64,000 nucleotides of DNA from Agromyces badenianii (GCF_003070885.1 NZ_CP028913.1:2852001-2916000), one strand, 5' to 3'; shown: positions 28,382 to 36,430, numbered from the stretch's first letter. Notes: generated by a model from the letters alone, not told the origin. A program made the numbers and translations.

Positions 28382-29736
28382 CAGACGATGACGAACGAGA
28401 GCGCGACGCCCACGATGATCGCGACGACCACGTAGATCAGGTTCGGCAACTGGAACGAGTGGTCGACGACGAACTTGCCCATCTTCGTCGTGCCGGTCTG
28501 GTCGAAGGCGACCGTCGCGACCTGGCTGCCGTTGGCGGGCAGCGTGTAGATGCCCATCGCGGCCGGCCAGAGGCCGACGAGGAGCGAAGCGGGCAGCCCG
28601 ATCGTGATGCCGATCGGCACGATCGCGTTCGTCGCGCTCGACTGGCTCGTCGTCAGCATCGCGACGACGAAGAGCGCGAACGCGAAGAGCAGCGCGCCGA
28701 GGAAGGCGGAGGAGCCGGAGACGAGCGAGCCGAGGCCCTCGACGATGAGCGTGTTGTTCGCCGCGACGAAGGTGTTCGCGAGCCAGGCGATGCCGAAGAG
28801 GGCGATCGCGCCGACGATGCCGGCCGGGAAGGTCGACTGCTTCGGGACATCCGACGCCTTGACCTTGCACGTCACGAAGATGAGCGCCGCGATGATGCCC
28901 ATGACCACCTCGATGATGACGGTGATGCTCACCCGCAGCGGGTCGCCGTCGTCATCGGTGCCGATGACGGGGCGAATGCCCTCGAAGAGGCCGAACAGCA
29001 CGATCACGCCGACACCCGCGAGGAAGAGCGACGCCGAGAGCACCGCCGAGCGGGGCAGCTTCTTGTCGACGTCGACCTGCACTGCAGGCTTCACGAGGTG
29101 CGCGGCGAGGCGGCGCTGGAACTCGGGATCGTCCTCGAGCTCCTTGCCCTTGCGCACCATGACGATGGCCGCGACGGCGAGTCCGACGATCGACGCCGGC
29201 CACATGATGAGCAGCAGCTTGCCGAGATCGACGCCCTGGGGCGCCAGCAGCACGACCATCGACGCGGTCGCGGCGGAGACCGGACTGCAGAGGATGCCGA
29301 CCTGCGAGGCCACCGCCGAGACCGACAGCGCCCGCTCGGGGCGGATCTTCTGCTGGTACGACACGTCGTAGATCACCGGCAGCAGCGGATAGAAGATGTT
29401 GCCGGTGCCCGCACCGACCGTGAACAGGAACGACATCGCGGGTGCCAGGAACACCACCGACTTCGGCCGCTTCTTGATCACCTTCGCGGCGACCGACACC
29501 ATCCAGTCGATGCCGCCGGCGGCTTGCATGACGGATGCCGCGGTGATGACGGTGATGACGATGAAGACCGCATCGACGGGCGCGTTGCCGGGTGCCTCGC
29601 CGAACACGAAGATGAGCACCGCGACACCCACGAGGCCCCAGACGCCGAGGCCGATCCCGCTCGTGCGGGTGCCCATGAAGATCGCCGCGATGACGACGAT
29701 CAGCTCGGCGACGAGGATCCACACGTTGTCGTTCAC
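28381..29736 (-). CDS. Dcu-type C4-dicarboxylate carrier
   Basis: A 451-residue protein with about 11-12 membrane helices and a GTG start at 29736. The block GTGNIFYPLLPVIYDVSYQQ followed by RPERALSVSAVASQVGILCS is diagnostic of the DcuA/DcuB family, which exchanges or imports aspartate, fumarate, malate and succinate. The GTG start overlaps the stop codon of the peptidase E gene by four bases. That coupling suits a pathway in which Asp-containing dipeptides are cleaved and aspartate or its products are moved. An exchanger used under oxygen limitation is the family norm; direction here is unknown. Confidence 0.88.
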   Translation of the reverse strand: MNDNVWILVAELIVVIAAIFMGTRTSGIGLGVWGLVGVAVLIFVFGEAPGNAPVDAVFIVITVITAASVMQAAGGIDWMVSVAAKVIKKRPKSVVFLAPAMSFLFTVGAGTGNIFYPLLPVIYDVSYQQKIRPERALSVSAVASQVGILCSPVSAATASMVVLLAPQGVDLGKLLLIMWPASIVGLAVAAIVMVRKGKELEDDPEFQRRLAAHLVKPAVQVDVDKKLPRSAVLSASLFLAGVGVIVLFGLFEGIRPVIGTDDDGDPLRVSITVIIEVVMGIIAALIFVTCKVKASDVPKQSTFPAGIVGAIALFGIAWLANTFVAANNTLIVEGLGSLVSGSSAFLGALLFAFALFVVAMLTTSQSSATNAIVPIGITIGLPASLLVGLWPAAMGIYTLPANGSQVATVAFDQTGTTKMGKFVVDHSFQLPNLIYVVVAIIVGVALSFVIV

Positions 29737-30473
29737 GACGAGGGCCCCTTCGCGATGGGGCCGGTACTCTCGAGCACTTGCACCGGGAGCTTCGTCTCGA
29801 CGATGCTGCCGTCGACCGCCTCGACCTTCAGCGCGAGCGCGTTCTCGACCGGACTGATCGCGGTGACGAACTCCGAGCCGTCGAAGTGCAGCGACTGCAG
29901 GTTGCCGACGGCGTAGCCGGTCGTGAGCTCGCCGCTGAGGAGCGAGGCGTGGAAGAGCGGTTGCCGCTGGTCTTCCGCGTCGTAGTGCGGGCAGAAGCTG
30001 CCGTGCAGGAATCCGAGCCCCTCGGGAAGCACCTGCAGCGTCGGCCCGTAGCTGTCGGTCGTGCCGCCCTCGAACCAGCAGATGCCGCCGGCGCTGCCGC
30101 CGGTGAAGACCGTGTTCGACGACGGGTCCTCCCACATCTCGCGCATGATCTCGTCGAGGCCCTGGCGTTTCCAGACATCGAGCATGTTCGCGGTGTTGCC
30201 GCCGCCGACGTGGATCACGTCGAAGCCGCGCACGAATCCGGCGAGGTCGTCGACGGCCCGGTGGAAGAGCGGGAGATGATGCGGCGCGCAGCGGTCGGAG
30301 TCGTACGTCGTGTAGAAGCTCACGATGTACGCGGCGTCGTCGCCGGTCGCCGTGCCGACGAAGAGCACGCGCGGTCGCTCCTTGCCGGTGAGCTTCAAGA
30401 TGTACTCGTGCGTCGGATCCGCCCGACGCTCCATCATGACCTTGCCTGCGCCGGTCGCGACCACATGCGCCAT
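29733..30473 (-). CDS. pepE: Peptidase E (family S51 alpha-aspartyl dipeptidase)
   Basis: A 246-residue protein, ATG at 30473 with a GGGGGGAAC ribosome site. An upstream ATG in the same frame would add 11 residues without family match. The nucleophile elbow is FTGGSAGGICWFEGG with the catalytic Ser, GGGNTANML is the glycine-rich turn, and a later CPHYD segment supplies the acidic/His residues of the S51 triad. PepE cleaves dipeptides with N-terminal aspartate. It leads a coupled operon with a C4-dicarboxylate carrier and a ThrE-type exporter. Confidence 0.9.
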   Translation of the reverse strand: MAHVVATGAGKVMMERRADPTHEYILKLTGKERPRVLFVGTATGDDAAYIVSFYTTYDSDRCAPHHLPLFHRAVDDLAGFVRGFDVIHVGGGNTANMLDVWKRQGLDEIMREMWEDPSSNTVFTGGSAGGICWFEGGTTDSYGPTLQVLPEGLGFLHGSFCPHYDAEDQRQPLFHASLLSGELTTGYAVGNLQSLHFDGSEFVTAISPVENALALKVEAVDGSIVETKLPVQVLESTGPIAKGPSS

Positions 30474-30631
30474 GTTCCCCCCAAAACGTCGTTCCCCTGG
30501 GCACACGCTAGCGGGAGAGCGTCAGCCGTGTCGAGAACCGTCCGGTGGGTCGGGGAGCGCACGACGACGACGGACTCTTCCCGAGACCTGCGGATCGGAA
30601 TCCCCCCAGCGCCTCCCGATGCGCATGCTGA

Positions 30632-30673
30632 AGGGCCGCCCCGCGGGGTGTCCCTCCCCCGCGCGGCGGCCCT
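30632..30673 (-). terminator. Strong 17-bp hairpin downstream of the 40-residue ORF
   Basis: AGGGCCGCCCCGCGGGG (30632-30648) pairs with 30657-30673 with one mismatch over an eight-base loop. A second hairpin (30676-30684 with 30692-30701) lies between it and the small ORF's stop codon. Both should end the leftward transcript from the small gene before pepE. Confidence 0.75.
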
Positions 30674-30709
30674 GCAATCCGGGGAACGGACCCCCGGGAT
30701 TCGCGGCGC

Positions 30710-30832
30710 CTAGACGGTGCGCGCGAACGTCTCTCGCGGCTGACGACGGTAGCCGTCACGCGCGGTGACGACGATCGAGCCGATGACGGCGGCGGCGGAG
30801 ACGCCGCCGAGAAGCACGATGATGCTGAGCAC
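30710..30832 (-). CDS. 40-residue single-helix membrane peptide
   Basis: A short frame with a GTG start at 30832, preceded by AAAGGATCCACC as ribosome site. It encodes one hydrophobic helix (about residues 2-23) followed by a basic tail RDGYRRQPRETFARTV. Small actinobacterial proteins with a helix and an RDGYRR-type tail are common but have no known function. Support comes from the ribosome site, the clear topology and the two hairpins right after the stop codon. It is divergent from the LysR gene, so it may be under that regulator's control. Confidence 0.65.
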   Translation of the reverse strand: MLSIIVLLGGVSAAAVIGSIVVTARDGYRRQPRETFARTV

Positions 30833-30935
30833 GGTGGATCCTTTCGAAGTACGAGCGGGTGATCGAGCGTTCGATGCCCCATTGCACGTGTTCGACACCT
30901 CAATTGAACCGCGAACAACCATGCAGCACAAGCTC

Positions 30936-30961
30936 ACAATTCTACAATGACAATGTAGGCT
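30936..30961 (+). promoter_or_regulatory. LysR gene promoter with ACAAT repeats and inverted repeat
   Basis: Three ACAAT units lie close together at 30936-30954. CTACA (30942-30946) and TGTAG (30954-30958) form an inverted repeat with seven bases between. The latter overlaps TAGGCT (30956-30961), a -10 box six bases before the LysR ATG. This AT-rich island between the divergent small ORF and the LysR gene is a likely autoregulatory site. Confidence 0.55.
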
Positions 30962-30967
30962 AGCTTC

Positions 30968-31885
30968 ATGGATGTGCGTCGACTGGACCTGCTCAGAGAG
31001 CTCGCTGAACGGGGCAGCATCACCGCGGTCGCCGAGGCGACCGGCCGCACCCCTTCGGCGGTGTCGCAACAGCTCAAGGTGCTCGAACGCGAGGCCGGCA
31101 TGCCGCTCACCGAACGCTCCGGCCGAGGTGTCGCGCTCACGAGCGCCGGTCACGCACTCGCGCGGAGCGCCGCCGACGTCGCGATCGCCCTCGAGCGCGC
31201 CACGGCCCTCTGGGACGAGTTCCGCAACCACCCGAGCGGCGAGGTGTCGCTGCTCACCTTCCCGACCATCGGGGCGACCCTGCTGCCGGCCGTGCTCGCC
31301 GACCTCGCACCGGTCGCCGGTCTCGTCGTGAACGCCACCGACCTCGACCCCGGGCTCGCCGAGTTCGCCGACCTCACCGCCGACTTCGACATCGTGCTCG
31401 CGCACACGATGCCGGGGGTGCTGCCGTGGGGCGGGCGCGGTCTGAAGGCGGTGCCGCTCCTGACCGAGCCGCTCGACATCGGCATCCCCGCCGATCACCG
31501 ACTCGCCGGGCGCGCCCACGTGACCCCCGCCGACCTCGTCGACGAGACCTGGCTCAGCGTGCCGCCGGGCTTCCCGTTCGAGCGCATCCTGCACGCGATC
31601 GAGCAGCAGACCGGGCACCGTGCCACCGTGCGACAGCGTTTCAGCGACATGCGCATCATCGAGGCGTTCATCGAGGCGGGTCTCGGCATCGCGTTCGTGC
31701 CGCGCTACACGACGGGCACGGTGCCCGATTCGATCGTGTTGAAGCCGCTGCGCGGCGTGGCATCCGCTCGTCAGATCGTGGCGCTCGTGCGGCCGGATGT
31801 CGCGGAGCGCCTCGCCGTGCGCACGGTGCTCGACGTGCTCGTGGCGCGGGCGTCGCGCCTCGAGCGGGCGCACGCCGCGGCCTGA
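30968..31885 (+). CDS. LysR family transcriptional regulator
   Basis: A 305-residue protein. The N-terminal winged helix (1-60) reads RRLDLLRELAERGSITAVAE, then TPSAVSQQLKVLEREAGMPL, a textbook LysR recognition helix. A periplasmic-binding-protein-like effector domain (about 90-295) follows. The ligand is not predictable. No ribosome site precedes the ATG, and the -10 box TAGGCT lies six bases upstream. Divergent from it is a 40-residue membrane peptide, the most likely target. The CDS is followed by the first copy of the palindromic intergenic element. Confidence 0.92.
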   Translation: MDVRRLDLLRELAERGSITAVAEATGRTPSAVSQQLKVLEREAGMPLTERSGRGVALTSAGHALARSAADVAIALERATALWDEFRNHPSGEVSLLTFPTIGATLLPAVLADLAPVAGLVVNATDLDPGLAEFADLTADFDIVLAHTMPGVLPWGGRGLKAVPLLTEPLDIGIPADHRLAGRAHVTPADLVDETWLSVPPGFPFERILHAIEQQTGHRATVRQRFSDMRIIEAFIEAGLGIAFVPRYTTGTVPDSIVLKPLRGVASARQIVALVRPDVAERLAVRTVLDVLVARASRLERAHAAA

Positions 31886-31913
31886 GCACGCCCGGGGGTG
31901 CCGACGGGACACT

Positions 31914-31969
31914 TCGTGTCGCACGGGATCGTGGATATCGGCGGTCCCGTGCGACACGAGCGGTCCCGA
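31914..31969. repeat. Palindromic intergenic element, copy 1
   Basis: TCGTGTCGCACGGGA (31914-31928) is perfectly inverted at 31945-31959 around a 16-base centre containing GGATATC, and is followed by GCGGTCCCGA. A second, clearly related copy lies at 48801-48857. Both stand between two rightward genes, about 25-30 bases after the stop codon of the first and 30-45 bases before the start of the next. It could be a terminator, a REP-like element or a protein site. Confidence 0.85.
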
Positions 31970-32011
31970 CGGCCGTAGCGGCCCCGGTGGACCGAAGTAG
32001 ACTCCACGTTC

Positions 32012-32797
32012 ATGAGCGATGACGCGATCCTGTTCGATGTGAGCGACGGGCTCGCCCGCATCACCCTCAACCGGCCGGCCCGGCTGAACGCCGTCGACCC
32101 CGAGGCGATCGCACGCTGGCAGGTGCTCGCGCACGAGATCGCCGAGCGCGACGACATCGGCGCGGTGCTCTTCGACGCCAACGGCCGTGCGTTCTGCGCG
32201 GGCGGCGACGTCGTCGCGATGTCGCAGCTCGCCGCGGGCGAGCCCGACGCCGGGGCCGTCATCACGGGCCTCGCCGATCGCATCCACGACGGCCACCGAA
32301 CGCTCCGCGAGAGCGCCAAGCCCATCGTCGCCGCCGTGCAGGGTCCGGTCGCGGGCGGCGGCCTCGGCTTCATGCTCGTCGCCGACCTCGTCATCGCCTC
32401 CGAGCATGCGACGTTCGCAAGCAGATATGCGGATGTCGCGCTGACCCCCGACTGCGGAGTGAGCACCCTGCTGCCCGAGGCGATCGGCACCCGGCGCGCG
32501 CTCGAACTGACCCTCACGTCGCGCACACTCACGGCCACGGAGGCGCTCGACTGGGGACTCGTCACCGAGGTCGTCGCGCCCGGCGCGCTCGAGGCGCGGG
32601 CACGCGAGATCGCGGCCGGTTGGCTCGCCGGCGCCACCGGTGCGTTCGGTCAGGCGAAGCGGCTCGTGCGGTCGGGGCTCGAGCGCCCGTTCGCCGACGC
32701 GCTCGACGACGAGGCGCGCACGATCGGCGCAGCGTTCGAGACGCCGCAGGCGCAGGCCGCGATCTCGGCATTCACGGCGAGGTCGGGGTCGCGCTGA
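32012..32797 (+). CDS. Enoyl-CoA hydratase/isomerase family protein
   Basis: A 261-residue crotonase-fold protein. The first oxyanion segment is GRAFCAGGDVVAMS, the second VQGPVAGGGLGFMLVADLVIASE, and TPDCGVSTLLPEAIG carries the usual position of the catalytic acid. Only Asp/Cys is visible where a Glu would be in classical hydratases, so isomerase or another crotonase reaction is possible. TAGACT at 31998-32003 lies eight bases before the ATG. The next gene, a CinA-C protein, starts 40 bases downstream with its own good ribosome site. Confidence 0.9.
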   Translation: MSDDAILFDVSDGLARITLNRPARLNAVDPEAIARWQVLAHEIAERDDIGAVLFDANGRAFCAGGDVVAMSQLAAGEPDAGAVITGLADRIHDGHRTLRESAKPIVAAVQGPVAGGGLGFMLVADLVIASEHATFASRYADVALTPDCGVSTLLPEAIGTRRALELTLTSRTLTATEALDWGLVTEVVAPGALEARAREIAAGWLAGATGAFGQAKRLVRSGLERPFADALDDEARTIGAAFETPQAQAAISAFTARSGSR

Positions 32798-32837
32798 CGT
32801 CTCGGGCGTCGAGGATCCCAGGAATCGGAGGCTGACC

Positions 32838-33317
32838 ATGCAGGACCCGGCTGACGAGTTCGCGGCGATCGCCCGCGACATCGCATCGCGAACGCAGGCC
32901 GCCGGCGTGCGGGTTGCAACGGCCGAGTCGCTCACGAGCGGCGCGATCGCCAACGCCCTCGGCGCGGCACCGGATGCATCCGAGTGGTTCCAGGGCGGTG
33001 TCGTCGCCTACGCGGAATCGGTGAAGCGCTCCGTTCTCGGCGTGACCGCCGAGTCGGTCACCTCGACGCAGGGCGCGCGCGAGCTCGCGGAGGGCGTCGC
33101 CCGATTGCTCGACGCCGATGCCACTGTCGCGGTAACGGGCGTGGGAGGACCGGGCCCCGAGGACGGCGAGCCCGCGGGCAGCGTCTACGCCGCCGTCTCG
33201 GTGCGCGGCAAGATCCTCGACGCGCACTTCCAGTTCGACGGCGGCGACCCGTCGGCGGTCGTGCACCAGACGGTGCGCGCCGCGCTCGAGATGCTGCGCG
33301 ACGCGCTGCCACGCTGA
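32838..33317 (+). CDS. CinA C-terminal domain protein (nicotinamide-nucleotide amidase, PncC-like)
   Basis: A 159-residue stand-alone CinA-C domain. RVATAESLTSGAIANALG near the N-terminus contains the catalytic Ser/Thr region, GGVVAYAESVKRSVLGV follows, and AVTGVGGPGPEDGEPAG is the highly conserved loop. PncC-type enzymes deamidate nicotinamide mononucleotide to nicotinic acid mononucleotide in NAD recycling. Actinobacterial copies are also often next to competence or recA genes, which is not the case here. The ATG follows GGAGGCTGACC. Confidence 0.92.
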   Translation: MQDPADEFAAIARDIASRTQAAGVRVATAESLTSGAIANALGAAPDASEWFQGGVVAYAESVKRSVLGVTAESVTSTQGARELAEGVARLLDADATVAVTGVGGPGPEDGEPAGSVYAAVSVRGKILDAHFQFDGGDPSAVVHQTVRAALEMLRDALPR

Positions 33318-33323
33318 CCGCCC

Positions 33324-33339
33324 GCCGCCGAAGGGCGGC
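33324..33339. terminator. 6-bp GC hairpin between convergent genes
   Basis: GCCGCC (33324-33329) pairs with GGCGGC (33334-33339) over a four-base GAAG loop, between the CinA-C gene and the end of the pyrimidine-catabolism operon. It is a small but well placed bidirectional terminator candidate. Confidence 0.5.
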
Positions 33340-33353
33340 CACCGCACGAACCC

Positions 33354-34904
33354 CTACTCGTGCTGCGGGAAGCCCAGGTTCAGCCCGCCGTGGCTCGGGT
33401 CGAGCCAGCGCGAGGTGACCGCCTTCTCCTGCGTGAAGAAGTCGAAGCCGCGCGGGCCGTAGGCCTTGGCATCGCCGAAGAGGGAGTCCTTCCATCCGCC
33501 GAACGAGTGATAGGCGACGGGCACGGGGATCGGCACGTTGATGCCGATCATGCCGACCGTCACCTCGCGCTGGAACCGCCTGGCGGCCCCGCCGTCGTTC
33601 GTGAAGATGGCCGTGCCGTTGCCGTACGGCGAGTCGTTGATCACGTCGACGCCGTCCTGATAGCCGTCGACGCGCACCACCGACAGCACCGGTCCGAAGA
33701 TCTCGTCGCGGTAGACGGATGACTCGAGCGGCACCTTGTCGACGAGGGTCGGGCCGAGCCAGAACCCATCGGGCTCCCCGTTGATCGGGGCGGAGCGCCC
33801 GTCGACCACGACCGACGCGCCGTCGGCGGCCGCCACCTCGAGGTAGCCGACGACCTTGTCGCGGTGCTCGCGGGTGATGAGCGGGCCCATGTCGCAGCCG
33901 CGCGTGCCGTCGCCGGTGGTGAGCCGCGACATCCGCTCGCCGATCTTCTCGACGAGTTCGTCGGCGACCGAGTCGACGGCGAGCACGACCGAGACGGCCA
34001 TGCAGCGCTCCCCCGCCGAGCCGAAGCCGGCGTTGACCGCGGCGTCGGCGGCGAGGTCGAGGTCGGCGTCGGGCAGCACGAGCATGTGGTTCTTGGCGCC
34101 GCCGAGGGCCTGCACGCGCTTGCCGTGCGCGGTCGCCGTTGCGTAGATGTACTTCGCGATCGGGGTCGAGCCGACGAACGAGATCGAGCGCACGACGGGG
34201 TGCTCGAGCAGGGCGTCGACGGCGACCTTGTCGCCGTGCACGACGTTCAGCACGCCGTCGGGCAGCCCCGCCTCCTGCATGAGCCGGGCGAGCCAGATCG
34301 ATGCCGACGGGTCCTTCTCCGACGGCTTCAGCACGACCGTGTTGCCGGTCGCGATCGCGAGCGGGAAGAACCACAGCGGCACCATCGCCGGGAAGTTGAA
34401 GGGGCTGATGATGCCGACGACGCCCACGGGCTGCTTCGTCGAGTACACGTCGATGCCGGTCGACACGTTCTCGGAGTACTCGCCCTTCGCGTATCCCGGC
34501 ATCGCGCACGCGAGCTCGACGACCTCGAGGCCGCGCGCGATCTCGCCCGCCGCGTCCGAGAGCACCTTGCCGTGCTCGCTCGTGAGGATCGCGGCGAGCT
34601 CGTCGCTGCGGGCGTTCAGCAGCTCGCGGAACGCGAACATCACCTGCTGGCGCTTGGCGATCGAGGTGTCGCGCCAGGCGGGGAAGGCGCGGGCCGCCGC
34701 CTGCACGGCGACGTCGACGTCTTCGGTCGAAGCGAAGCGCACGCGCTTCTGCTCGACGCCGCGCGCCGGGTTGTAGACCGGTCCGCTTCGGGCGGAGTCG
34801 CCGGCGACGGATGCCCCGTCGATCCAGTGATCGACGGTCACGAGCTCGGCGTCCAATGGCTGGGTCTCGCCCGGCGACGAGGTGTTCAGGTCGGTCTGGC
34901 CCAT
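33354..34904 (-). CDS. mmsA: CoA-acylating (methyl)malonate-semialdehyde dehydrogenase
   Basis: A 516-residue aldehyde dehydrogenase. The subfamily-specific block GIISPFNFPAMVPLWFFPLA, ALGGAKNHMLVLPDAD and the catalytic Cys in GSAGERCMAVS identify the MmsA type, which makes acetyl-CoA or propionyl-CoA from malonate or methylmalonate semialdehyde with NAD and CoA. It is the last gene of the leftward pyrimidine-degradation operon and follows the aminotransferase by three bases. In this setting it should finish beta-alanine (from uracil) and beta-aminoisobutyrate (from thymine) breakdown. Confidence 0.95.
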   Translation of the reverse strand: MGQTDLNTSSPGETQPLDAELVTVDHWIDGASVAGDSARSGPVYNPARGVEQKRVRFASTEDVDVAVQAAARAFPAWRDTSIAKRQQVMFAFRELLNARSDELAAILTSEHGKVLSDAAGEIARGLEVVELACAMPGYAKGEYSENVSTGIDVYSTKQPVGVVGIISPFNFPAMVPLWFFPLAIATGNTVVLKPSEKDPSASIWLARLMQEAGLPDGVLNVVHGDKVAVDALLEHPVVRSISFVGSTPIAKYIYATATAHGKRVQALGGAKNHMLVLPDADLDLAADAAVNAGFGSAGERCMAVSVVLAVDSVADELVEKIGERMSRLTTGDGTRGCDMGPLITREHRDKVVGYLEVAAADGASVVVDGRSAPINGEPDGFWLGPTLVDKVPLESSVYRDEIFGPVLSVVRVDGYQDGVDVINDSPYGNGTAIFTNDGGAARRFQREVTVGMIGINVPIPVPVAYHSFGGWKDSLFGDAKAYGPRGFDFFTQEKAVTSRWLDPSHGGLNLGFPQHE

Positions 34905-34907
34905 GGT

Positions 34908-36236
34908 TCAGCCCTCTCCTTCGAGTGCGGTGCTCAGTACTTCGTCGTAGATCGCCATCGCGTCGGCGACCTCCTCGGCCGTGACCACGCAGGGCGGCAC
35001 GACATGGATGCGGTTGTCCTGCACGAACGGCAGGAGTCCGCGCGCGACGAGCGCGGACTTGAGACGGCCCATCGCCGCCGCGGGCAGCGGCTCGCGGGTG
35101 GCCCGGTCGGCGACGAGTTCCAGCGCCCAGAACACGCCCTCGCCTCGCACCTCGCCGATGACGGCGTGCCGCTCGGCGAGCTCGGCGAGCGCGGGCGCGA
35201 TGACCGTGGCGCCGACGTCACGGGCGTGGTCGACGATGCCCTCCGACGACATCGCGTCGAGGGTCGCCACGATCGAGGCCATCGCGAGCGGATGCCCCGA
35301 ATAGGTGAGCCCGCCCGGAAAGACCCGCTCGTCGAACGTCTCGGCGATGGGTTCGTCGATGATGACGCCGCCCGCCGGCACGTACCCCGAGTTCACGCCC
35401 TTCGCGAAGGTGATGAGGTCGGGGCGCACGTCGTAGCCGTCGAAGGCGAACCATCGCCCGGTGCGGCCGAACCCGGCCATGACCTCGTCGAGGATGAGGA
35501 GGATGCCGTGCCGGTCGCAGAGCTCGCGCACGCCGGCGAGATAGCCGGGCGGCGGCACGAGCACGCCCGCGGTGCCGGGGATCGTCTCGAGCAGGATCGC
35601 GGCGATCGACGCCGGCCCCTCGGCCTCGATCACGCGGCGCAGGTGCTGCAGCGCGCGTTCGGCCTCCTGCTCGGGGGTCGTCGCCCAGAACTCGGAGCGG
35701 TAGTAGTAGGGCCCGAAGAAGTGCACGTGGCCGCGCGCGAACTCGTTCGGGATGCGGCGCCAGTCGCCGGTCGCGACCACGGCCGCGCCGGTGTTGCCGT
35801 GGTACGAGCGGTAGGTGGAGAGCACCTTGTCGCGGCCGGTGTGCAGCCGCGCCATACGGATCGCGTTCTCGTTGGCGTCGGCGCCGCCGTTGGTGAAGAA
35901 CACCCGGCGGAATCCGGCTGGCGCGTGCGCGACGATGCGCTTGGCGGCCTCGCCGCGAGGGAGGTTCACCGTCGAGGGCGCGATCGTCGTGAGCAGTTCG
36001 GCCTGTTCACGGATCGCCTGCACGACCGAGGGATGCTGGTGGCCGATGTTGACGTTCACGAGCTGGCTCGAGAAGTCGAGGTACTCGCGGCCGGCGTGAT
36101 CCCAGACCCGCGAACCGCGGCCGCTCGCGACCACGAGGTTCGACCCCTGGGACTGCGCCGACCAGGAGTGGAAGACGTGCTCGCGGTCGAGTTCGCGGGC
36201 GAGCTCGTCGAGGCCGTCGGTGAGGTTGTCGGTCAT
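34908..36236 (-). CDS. Class III aminotransferase (beta-alanine/beta-aminoisobutyrate type)
   Basis: A 442-residue PLP enzyme, ATG at 36236 with AGGAAAGG upstream. Class III landmarks are FTNGGADANENAIRMARL, the cofactor-contacting ILDEVMAGFGRTGRW and the PLP lysine in LITFAKGVNSGYVPAGG. The operon places it between an amidohydrolase that yields beta-alanine and a malonate-semialdehyde dehydrogenase, so beta-alanine or beta-aminoisobutyrate is the natural amino donor. An omega-amino acid:pyruvate enzyme is the nearest functional class. The preceding gene is separated by 167 bases containing a hairpin, so expression may differ from the binding protein. Confidence 0.92.
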   Translation of the reverse strand: MTDNLTDGLDELARELDREHVFHSWSAQSQGSNLVVASGRGSRVWDHAGREYLDFSSQLVNVNIGHQHPSVVQAIREQAELLTTIAPSTVNLPRGEAAKRIVAHAPAGFRRVFFTNGGADANENAIRMARLHTGRDKVLSTYRSYHGNTGAAVVATGDWRRIPNEFARGHVHFFGPYYYRSEFWATTPEQEAERALQHLRRVIEAEGPASIAAILLETIPGTAGVLVPPPGYLAGVRELCDRHGILLILDEVMAGFGRTGRWFAFDGYDVRPDLITFAKGVNSGYVPAGGVIIDEPIAETFDERVFPGGLTYSGHPLAMASIVATLDAMSSEGIVDHARDVGATVIAPALAELAERHAVIGEVRGEGVFWALELVADRATREPLPAAAMGRLKSALVARGLLPFVQDNRIHVVPPCVVTAEEVADAMAIYDEVLSTALEGEG

Positions 36237-36263
36237 GGCGTCAGTGCCTTTCCTGTCGGTGTC

Positions 36264-36303
36264 GGATGCCGCGGGGTGGATGCCGCGGGGTGGATGCCGC
36301 GCG
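36264..36303. repeat. Triple 14-bp tandem repeat
   Basis: GGATGCCGCGGGGT occurs twice in direct succession (36264-36277, 36278-36291) and a third, diverged unit starts at 36292. It sits in the leader of the aminotransferase gene next to a long hairpin. Confidence 0.85.
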
Positions 36304-36337
36304 GCCGGCCGGGACGCACCGGCCACGCGGCATCCAC
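36290..36337 (-). terminator. Hairpin between binding-protein gene and aminotransferase gene
   Basis: GTGGATGCCGCG (36290-36301) pairs perfectly with CGCGGCATCCAC (36326-36337), with an additional GGCCGG/CCGGCC pairing inside. Located after the solute-binding protein gene within the operon, it may end part of the transcripts and keep the binding protein more abundant than the enzymes downstream. Confidence 0.6.
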
Positions 36338-36341
36338 TCGC

Positions 36342-36430
36342 CTAGTTGCCGCCCTCGGTGAGTTCGACGCTCTGTCTGGCGCTTCTCGAAGGGCGACGCA
36401 TGACTAGTTGCCGCCCTCGGTGAGTTCTAC
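36342..36430. repeat. Direct repeat of the binding-protein gene's 3' end
   Basis: CTAGTTGCCGCCCTCGG and the seven bases after it are identical at 36342-36365 and 36404-36427, extending to about 27 bases with one mismatch. On the minus strand both encode VELTEGGN and a stop. The copy at 36404 is the real end of the gene; the other is a leftover past the stop, 62 bases away. Confidence 0.9.
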
